Shown here in pieces: positions 1 to 4,512 of a stretch of 6,315 nt of DNA (positions within the stretch are counted from its first letter, which is position 1; each line of letters opens with the position of its first letter). The notes under the pieces were generated by a model. That model saw nothing but the letters and a program-made list of their open reading frames with translations. It ran no database searches and was not told the DNA's origin. Source of the stretch: Micavibrio aeruginosavorus (GTDB taxonomy: Bacteria > Pseudomonadota > Alphaproteobacteria > Micavibrionales > Micavibrionaceae). Position numbers and translations under genes: made by a program. The stretch lies in contig QFOT01000129.1 of the NCBI GenBank assembly GCA_003241285.1, forward strand, positions 1 through 6,315. Direction: 5' to 3'.

Positions 1-835
1 CATGCTCTCGCGTCATCAAAATGCGCAAAGCAGCAGCACGACCAAGATTTTGAAAAGCCTCTTTCTCCGTAATCTGCAAAGGCCGCAACGCTTCATAACC
101 TTGCAAAAGATTATTTATTTTTTGAGAATTTACTTCTCCATTTTCAAAGCACCAGGCATTGAGCGTAATAGCCAGATCATATGCCATGAGATCATAAGCG
201 GAGAAATAAAAATCAATCACGCCACAAATTTTTTCGTCATGCTCAAAAATATTATCTGGAAACGCATCGAGATGACAAACAGCTTTGGGCAGATTGAGAG
301 AAAGCGTTTGTTGGGCAAGAACCAACTCATCTTCAATTAAAGGCCCATGGATTGTCTTGCCTTCTATTTTAGAATAAATCTCTTTCCACGCCAAAAGGGA
401 CATCGAATTATTCCGCACCTGAGGAAAACTCAACGCATAGATATGCATCTGCGCCAGCAAGCCCCCCATTTGAAAGCATTTCTCCAGCGTGATATCGGAA
501 GCTGCTATATTATTCCCATCAAGGAAGCTGAATAGTGCCGCCGACTTACTATTTATCTTTTGAATTCTGTTTTTATTTTTATCTTCGATTACGAATGGGC
601 AATAAATGCCGTGGCCATGCAAATGCGCCATAAAATCGAAAAAGAAAGGTAAATCCGCTTCATTTGTTCGGGCTTCAAAAATAGTCAGGATGAACTTATC
701 TTTATCCGTCTGAATTTTATAATTCGAATTTTCGACACCTTGGACAATACCTTCGTAGTCGACCAGCGCACCGATATCATATCGGTTCAGCAATTCTTGA
801 ATCTCTTCTGTAGAGAGCTTGGTATAAACTGCCAT
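1..835 (-). CDS. thrB: Homoserine kinase ThrB, C-terminus cut by window edge
   Basis: Cytoplasmic kinase that phosphorylates L-homoserine with ATP, the step before threonine synthase. The reading frame runs from the ATG at 835-833 to base 1 without a stop, giving 278 residues; the family is usually about 315-325, so roughly 40 C-terminal residues lie outside. It begins MAVYTKLS, has the family's nucleotide-loop motif GVENSNY (residues 33-39), DLPFFFDFM (61-69), the catalytic APH-type motif HLDAFPDN (188-195; D190 catalytic, N195 metal) and the DFY metal motif (208-210), followed by LAYDLAI-like and LNAWCFE (225-231) blocks. This is the APH-fold ThrB, not the GHMP-kinase ThrB of E. coli. The start overlaps the stop of the upstream YgjV-like gene (TAATG), and a Shine-Dalgarno sequence is present 8 bases upstream, so coupled translation is likely. 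Family members usually read HADLFPDN; the L and A here are unusual but keep the key residues. The gene is AT-rich relative to ispA and dxs. Confidence 0.93.
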   Translation of the reverse strand, partial: MAVYTKLSTEEIQELLNRYDIGALVDYEGIVQGVENSNYKIQTDKDKFILTIFEARTNEADLPFFFDFMAHLHGHGIYCPFVIEDKNKNRIQKINSKSAALFSFLDGNNIAASDITLEKCFQMGGLLAQMHIYALSFPQVRNNSMSLLAWKEIYSKIEGKTIHGPLIEDELVLAQQTLSLNLPKAVCHLDAFPDNIFEHDEKICGVIDFYFSAYDLMAYDLAITLNAWCFENGEVNSQKINNLLQGYEALRPLQITEKEAFQNLGRAAALRILMTREH

Positions 836-1392
836 TAAACAGGCTCCACCCTGTGCTTGATACTATGGTGCTGCCATATCGCCCAGAATAATGAGAACAA
901 AACTGCCGTATTGGCAAATACCAGCAGATGATAACCGTGCAAAATATTATAGACCATCCAAGGCGGGAAAGTCAGCGCCATTCTTAAGCGGACCTTTTGA
1001 GGCGTCGAAGACATTTCAGCCAACCTGCCTATGATAATTGCAAATAGCGGGAGCAAATCAGTAGACTTGGCAGCCGAGAAATATATTGCTATCAGTGACA
1101 AGATAATCGCTACGCCTAATCGCCAATAGCGTGTTTTTTGAAAATGCTTATCAGGCGTAATAGCCTGCACCAGTCCGCCAAGTCCGGCAATCATCGCACC
1201 CATTGCGCCGGGAAGGCCGCCTATCAGAAAATAATAAGTCGCATAATTCGCATCACTGAGAAACTTTGTCGCAAGAATTTTCCGCCGTGCCTTCATATGA
1301 AACATGAAAAGACTCAAAGCAAAAGCGAGAAAGAAAAACAAGCTGTAGGGATTTGATACCTGCTGTGAAAGCTGTTCAATAAATAAATTCAT
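835..1392 (-). CDS. YgjV-like inner-membrane protein of unknown function
   Basis: A 185-residue, strongly hydrophobic protein. Hydrophobic stretches suggest about six membrane segments, near residues 16-32, 48-64, 64-79, 92-107, 110-124 and 145-172 (the last perhaps two). The pattern, a short basic loop (MKARRK, 33-38), then a glycine/alanine-rich segment (59-76), a DLLPLFAIIIG segment (112-122) and WMVYNILHG (145-153), resembles the E. coli YgjV family (Imp-YgjV) in order and length. I infer this by eye from remembered family sequence; the function of the family is not established. The ATG overlaps the ispH stop by four bases (ATGA), and the TAA shares one base with the thrB ATG, so it is locked into an ispH-ygjV-thrB operon. 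No good Shine-Dalgarno sequence is visible before it; translation probably depends on coupling from ispH. Confidence 0.8.
   Translation of the reverse strand: MNLFIEQLSQQVSNPYSLFFFLAFALSLFMFHMKARRKILATKFLSDANYATYYFLIGGLPGAMGAMIAGLGGLVQAITPDKHFQKTRYWRLGVAIILSLIAIYFSAAKSTDLLPLFAIIIGRLAEMSSTPQKVRLRMALTFPPWMVYNILHGYHLLVFANTAVLFSLFWAIWQHHSIKHRVEPV
844..850 (-). promoter_or_regulatory. Shine-Dalgarno sequence of thrB
   Basis: On the minus strand GGTGGAG lies 8 bases before the thrB ATG (833-835), inside the last codons of the YgjV-like gene. It supports this start and suggests that ribosomes can load on thrB directly as well as by re-initiation at the TAATG overlap. Confidence 0.6.
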
Positions 1393-2372
1393 ACGCCCTG
1401 TTTTCGTTCTTCTGCATCGCGCAACAAGCGGGGAATGTTGAAAACTACATTCTCTTGCGTAATGGCGACTTCTTCAACCGAAACGTCACGCTTTGCCTTC
1501 AATGCATCGACGACTTCATCGATCAGCACATCGGGTGCTGAGGCTCCCGCTGTTAAGCCCATGATTTTTATATCCTCAATTTCTGCCCACGGAATATCGG
1601 ATGCACGCTGAACAAGATAAGCTTTGGGACAACCATAAACTTTTGCAACTTCAACGAGGCGGTTCGAATTCGATGAGTTTGGCGCACCGATTACAAATAA
1701 CGCCTCAACTTTAGGCGCGATTTCCTTCACTGCCATCTGGCGATTGGTTGTCGCATAGCAGATATCCTCTTTTGCAGGACCAAGGATCAAGGGGAATTTT
1801 TTCTTTAATGCCTCAACCACTTCTGCCGTGTCATCGACGGATAAGGTGGTTTGAGTGCAATAGGCCAAATTATCGGGATCTGATACATCGAGCCTTTCAA
1901 CGTCTTCAACCGTTTCGACCAGAAGGACGGCTCCTTGCGGCAATTGCCCCATCGTACCGACGACTTCGGGATGCCCGTCATGGCCGATCAGGATAATACG
2001 TTTTCCAAGCTTATAATGACGTTCGGCTTCGTTATGAACTTTCGTTACCAAGGGACAAATAGCGTCGATAAAAAACATATTACGTTTCGCCGCTTCGTCC
2101 GGAACGGATTTGCCAACTCCGTGCGCCGAAAAAATAACAGGCTGCCCGTCATCGGGAATTTCATGCAGTTCCTCGACGAAAACGGCCCCTTTGGCCCGCA
2201 GCGTGTCCACGACATATTTATTATGTACAATTTCATGCCGGACATAGACAGGAGCGCCGTATTTTTCGAGGGCTTTTTCGACAATCTGAATGGCGCGATC
2301 CACCCCGGCGCAAAAACCTCTCGGCGCGGCCAGCAATATCTTCAAGGGGTCATGCGGGGAAATGTTATCCAT
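1389..2372 (-). CDS. ispH: 4-hydroxy-3-methylbut-2-enyl diphosphate reductase
   Basis: Cytoplasmic iron-sulfur enzyme that reduces HMBPP to IPP and DMAPP, the last step of the MEP pathway. Its 327 residues match the usual length of about 310-330. The three cluster cysteines are present: C21 in PRGFCAGVDRA, C106 in DAICPLVTK and C205 in DICYATTNRQ. Substrate residues are also intact: H50 (RHEIVHN), H84 (SAHGV), H134 and E136 (GHDGHPEV), the threonine pair 175-176 (CTQTTLS), S233/S234/N235 (PNSSNSNR) and S278 (TAGASAP). The start is set by MDNISPHDPL just before the core strand KILLAAPRGF; no clear Shine-Dalgarno sequence precedes it. It is the first gene of the leftward operon and is divergent from the lipoprotein gene. 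The electron donor (flavodoxin or ferredoxin) is not encoded here. Confidence 0.98.
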   Translation of the reverse strand: MDNISPHDPLKILLAAPRGFCAGVDRAIQIVEKALEKYGAPVYVRHEIVHNKYVVDTLRAKGAVFVEELHEIPDDGQPVIFSAHGVGKSVPDEAAKRNMFFIDAICPLVTKVHNEAERHYKLGKRIILIGHDGHPEVVGTMGQLPQGAVLLVETVEDVERLDVSDPDNLAYCTQTTLSVDDTAEVVEALKKKFPLILGPAKEDICYATTNRQMAVKEIAPKVEALFVIGAPNSSNSNRLVEVAKVYGCPKAYLVQRASDIPWAEIEDIKIMGLTAGASAPDVLIDEVVDALKAKRDVSVEEVAITQENVVFNIPRLLRDAEERKQGV

Positions 2373-2460
2373 GGCGATTTTTGTACCAAACAGAGGAAGC
2401 TATTGCCATAGATTTCGCATGATATATTCTCAGTGCTTCACCAAGAATCGGGGTCCGTCG
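2373..2460. promoter_or_regulatory. Divergent intergenic promoter region between ispH and lipoprotein gene
   Basis: The 88-base gap must serve both directions. On the plus strand TTGCCA (2403-2408) and TATATT (2423-2428) or TATTCT (2425-2430) could form -35 and -10 boxes, with spacers of 14 or 16 bases, so the match is only fair. GGGG at 2450-2453 could act as a weak ribosome binding site for the start at 2461. On the minus strand I saw no convincing promoter pair for ispH, nor any known operator. Confidence 0.35.
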
Positions 2461-3030
2461 ATGCTATCTAATCCAATGCTGAAATTTATTGCCATGTCCG
2501 CTACCAGTGCCTTGCTGCTCAGCGGCTGTGAAAGCATGAAATCAATGGGATGGCCTTGGCAATCAGGTAAACTCCCGAACGAATGCCCCGTAACCGGAAT
2601 TACCACAGATCTTGGCAACCTGACCCAGTTCAGGGATAACGAAATCATATCCGAAACCATCATTGCCTCGGTTAAGCCTGAGTGCACTCAGGACGAAAAA
2701 GCCGTCACCGTCCGTTTAGCAATCGACTTTAAGGGGCGGCTCGGTCCTGCCGGTATCAAGGATGCCAAAACCGAGGCCAGTTATTCCATTCCTTACTTGG
2801 TCGCTGTTGTGAATCCAAAAGGCGAGATTATTTCAAAAGACATCTTCACCATTACCATGATTTACAAAGCCGGACAGGCTGAACAGTCTTTCCCTGACCT
2901 TCTGGAACAGGTTATCCCGCTTCCGAAAGGCGAAAAACCGGCTGATTACAAAATCATGCTGGGTTTCCAACTGTCGGACGAAGAACTGGCCTATAACCGC
3001 GCTTTGGCAGCCCAAAAAACGGCAAAATAA
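2461..3030 (+). CDS. Predicted lipoprotein of unknown function
   Basis: A 189-residue protein with an N-terminal lipoprotein signal: hydrophobic core about residues 8-20 and lipobox LLSGC, with C23 the likely lipidated residue after signal peptidase II cleavage. Serine/lysine residues after the cysteine (ESMKSM) do not suggest inner-membrane retention by an Asp at +2, so an outer-membrane site is likely but not certain. The mature part is mostly predicted beta, with two more cysteines (C42 in NECPVTG, C75 in KPECTQD) that could form a disulfide, a block YSIPYLVAVVNPKGEI (108-123) and a C-terminal motif GFQLSDEELAYNR (168-180). I recall similar proteins with C-termini like FQLTPEELAYNR in other alphaproteobacteria, all without known function. 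The frame is open back to before 2290, but upstream starts would overlap ispH or displace the signal peptide; 2461 is chosen for the lipobox position, though the ribosome binding site is weak. 2476 is an alternative. Confidence 0.82.
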   Translation: MLSNPMLKFIAMSATSALLLSGCESMKSMGWPWQSGKLPNECPVTGITTDLGNLTQFRDNEIISETIIASVKPECTQDEKAVTVRLAIDFKGRLGPAGIKDAKTEASYSIPYLVAVVNPKGEIISKDIFTITMIYKAGQAEQSFPDLLEQVIPLPKGEKPADYKIMLGFQLSDEELAYNRALAAQKTAK

Positions 3031-3041
3031 CCCATTATATG

Positions 3042-3103
3042 TTTCCCCCGTGAAAACGGGGGTCTAGCATAATAACACCAGATCCCCGCTTTTGCGGGGA
3101 AAG
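3042..3103. repeat. Paired inverted palindromes (REPIN-like intergenic repeat)
   Basis: Two strong hairpins lie between the lipoprotein stop and the xseB promoter. The first has a 7-bp stem (3045-3051 with 3056-3062) closed by a GAAA loop; the second has a 7-bp stem (3083-3089 with 3094-3100) and a TTTT loop. Read on opposite strands, the two units are alike: TTTCCCC, a variable loop, CGGGG, then TCTAG or TCTGG. This head-to-head layout of related palindromes is that of REP doublets. No run of T follows either stem, so neither is a standard intrinsic terminator, although a role in mRNA 3'-end protection for the lipoprotein transcript is possible. Confidence 0.7.
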
Positions 3104-3147
3104 CAGCGTTAACTGCGAATTCTTTGAAATATAAGGATTTTTCTTGC

Positions 3148-3176
3148 TTGAGAAACGCTCCGGCATGGAATAATAT
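3148..3176 (+). promoter_or_regulatory. Candidate sigma-70-type promoter for xseB-ispA
   Basis: TTGAGA (3148-3153) and TAATAT (3171-3176) are separated by 17 bases, with five and four matches to the consensus. It would begin transcription about 20 bases before the xseB start. An overlapping AATAAT (3169-3174) is a better hexamer with less good spacing. It is placed just after the hairpin pair, where a promoter for the rightward group is expected. Confidence 0.4.
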
Positions 3177-3203
3177 CCCCTTCTTTTTCGATAGATAAGA
3201 ATA

Positions 3204-3452
3204 ATGGCAGACAGCGCAAATTCACTCGACAAACTTTCATTCGAAGCGGCCATGGCCGAGCTTGAAACCATTGTCAAAAATCTTGAAACAGGCAAGACCA
3301 GCCTGGAAGATTCGATCAATGCTTATGAACGCGGCATTGTTTTAAAAAATCATTGCGAGAGCAAGCTGCGTGAAGCGCAAAGCCGCATCGACAAAATAAT
3401 TGTCAAACCGGACGGCCATATTTCAGCCGTTCCGCTTGATCCAGAAAATTAG
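3204..3452 (+). CDS. xseB: Exodeoxyribonuclease VII small subunit
   Basis: Small subunit of the cytoplasmic nuclease that degrades single-stranded DNA from both ends to acid-soluble oligonucleotides; several XseB copies bind each catalytic XseA, which is not encoded here. The 82 residues fit the family size of about 70-85. The family signature is clear: LSFEAAMAELETIVKNLE (11-28), TGKTSLEDSINAYERG (29-44) and a second helix CESKLREAQSRID (51-63), forming the two-helix hairpin, followed by a short charged tail. Only a weak purine stretch (AAGAAT) precedes the ATG. It leads the rightward group, 19 bases before ispA, the arrangement common in alphaproteobacteria, where xseB usually precedes ispA and dxs. 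Confidence 0.96.
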   Translation: MADSANSLDKLSFEAAMAELETIVKNLETGKTSLEDSINAYERGIVLKNHCESKLREAQSRIDKIIVKPDGHISAVPLDPEN

Positions 3453-3457
3453 GAATT

Positions 3458-3462
3458 AGGAG
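3458..3462 (+). promoter_or_regulatory. Shine-Dalgarno sequence of ispA
   Basis: AGGAG lies 9 bases upstream of the ispA ATG at 3472, within the short gap after the xseB stop. It is the clearest ribosome binding site in the rightward group and contrasts with dxs, which has none. Confidence 0.75.
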
Positions 3463-3471
3463 TAGTTATTT

Positions 3472-4383
3472 ATGGCCCCGTCCCCACGCGAGACCAGTGC
3501 AGAGTTAAAAGACGCACTTGAAGAAACCGTACAAATGGTTGAAAAAACCATTTCCCGTCTCTTGCCGGAAACAGATCTTGCCGAAGCGCAACTCTATGAC
3601 GCCATGCGTTACGGGACATTGGCAGGCGGTAAACGACTTCGTCCGTTTATGGTCATGCAAAGCTCCAAGCTTTTCAATGTCGACCCCTCCCGCGCCCGCC
3701 GCGTCGCCGCCGTCATTGAGATGATCCACTCCTATTCCCTCATTCATGACGATCTTCCCTCCATGGATGATTCCGATATGCGCCGCGGTAAACTTGCCGT
3801 ACATAAAGCCTATGACGAAGCCACAGCCATTCTCGCAGGCGACGCTCTCCTTACTTACGCTTTTGAGATTCTGGCAGAAAACGATACGCATGAAGACCCG
3901 CGTGTCCGCTCCGAGCTGATACTCGCTCTTGCCAAGGCCGCAGGGCCGCAAGGCATGGTCGGCGGCCAAATGCTTGACCTTATCGGCGAAAATGAAAGTT
4001 TCGATCTCGGCACAATCAGCCGCATGCAGCGCATGAAAACAGGAAAACTGATGGCCTTCGCTTGTGAAGCCGGAGCTATTCTCGGGAAAGCATCTGAGCA
4101 ACACAGAAAAGCATTGCTTAATTACGCTTACGATCTCGGCCTCGCCTTTCAGGTCACGGATGATATTCTTGATGTCGAAGCCGACCCTGTTGCCACCGGC
4201 AAACCGGCCAATCAGGATTCACAGGCCGGCAAATCAACTTTCGTTTCGACGATGGGTAAAGAACAGGCGAAACAAAGGGCCGAGATGCTGGTAGCACAAG
4301 CTAAAAGCCACCTGCACAGCTTTAACGGTCGCGCTATATTACTGGAACAACTGGCAGATTACGTTCTGCAACGTAGAGCTTAA
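3472..4383 (+). CDS. ispA: Farnesyl diphosphate synthase (polyprenyl synthetase family)
   Basis: Cytoplasmic prenyltransferase that adds two IPP units to DMAPP to give farnesyl diphosphate, precursor of quinone tails, undecaprenyl phosphate and hopanoids. The 303 residues match bacterial IspA (about 290-305). Visible motifs are GGKRLRP (52-58, IPP binding), the first aspartate-rich motif HDDLPSMDDSD (92-102) with the two-residue insertion of type II enzymes, RRG (104-106), GGQMLDL (164-170), KTGKL (189-193) and the second aspartate-rich motif QVTDDILD (227-234). Y88, five residues before the first aspartate, is the aromatic residue typical of farnesyl-length enzymes, so FPP is favoured over geranylgeranyl diphosphate; product length remains an inference. 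The start has a good AGGAG. The stop TAA at 4381-4383 is followed after 7 bases by a large inverted repeat. Confidence 0.96.
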   Translation: MAPSPRETSAELKDALEETVQMVEKTISRLLPETDLAEAQLYDAMRYGTLAGGKRLRPFMVMQSSKLFNVDPSRARRVAAVIEMIHSYSLIHDDLPSMDDSDMRRGKLAVHKAYDEATAILAGDALLTYAFEILAENDTHEDPRVRSELILALAKAAGPQGMVGGQMLDLIGENESFDLGTISRMQRMKTGKLMAFACEAGAILGKASEQHRKALLNYAYDLGLAFQVTDDILDVEADPVATGKPANQDSQAGKSTFVSTMGKEQAKQRAEMLVAQAKSHLHSFNGRAILLEQLADYVLQRRA

Positions 4384-4390
4384 ACAAATA

Positions 4391-4506
4391 ACCACGGAGC
4401 GCACGGAGATCACGGAGCGTTTCGTTATAAACCATCATGCCGAGAGAGCATGGATAATTTAGAATACAATCGGAATACACTCCGTGATCTCCGTGTACTC
4501 CGTGGT
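4391..4506. repeat. 116-base inverted repeat element between ispA and dxs
   Basis: Left arm 4391-4420 and right arm 4477-4506 pair over 30 positions, with 27 Watson-Crick pairs, one G-T pair (4401/4496) and two mismatches (4400/4497, 4418/4479). The central 56 bases hold a small nested hairpin, CATGC (4436-4440) with GCATG (4448-4452). Each arm carries three copies of CACGGAG, or its complement, at 9-base spacing. I recall ACCACGGAG-type intergenic repeats from many bacterial genomes, but I cannot name the family. No transposase and no clear target duplication are visible (flanks AAATA and AAAAT are not identical). It occupies almost the entire gap, and any transcript would fold into a long stem ending 6 bases before the dxs ATG. 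Confidence 0.88.
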
Positions 4507-4512
4507 AAAATT

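Noticed and set aside
2..535. Two plus-strand open frames (2-340 and 347-535)
   Set aside because: They are antisense to thrB, whose own frame is continuous over the region and carries the homoserine kinase motifs.
2290..2460. Longer N-terminus for the lipoprotein gene, starting at 2290 or 2419
   Set aside because: It would overlap ispH antisense (2290) or bury the signal peptide behind extra polar residues (2419); the lipobox position fits the start at 2461.
3045..3100. Intrinsic terminator after the lipoprotein gene
   Set aside because: Both stems are strong, but neither is followed by a run of T on either strand; the paired inverted layout fits a repeat better.
3035..3319. 94-residue minus-strand open frame over the hairpin pair and xseB start
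   Set aside because: Its C-terminal part (MLDPRFHGGN) is a translation of the palindromic repeat, a known type of false ORF, and the rest is antisense to xseB.
3505..4104. 199-residue open frame on the minus strand, opposite ispA
   Set aside because: It lies wholly antisense to a well-conserved gene, shows no family motif and no membrane or signal features, and is explained by codon bias of ispA.
4391..4506. CRISPR array or insertion sequence
   Set aside because: The 9-base units are too short and too closely spaced for CRISPR, there is no transposase, and no clear target-site duplication flanks the arms.
4384..4512. Riboswitch (for example TPP) upstream of dxs
   Set aside because: No TPP-box or other known riboswitch consensus was seen; the region is fully accounted for by the inverted repeat.
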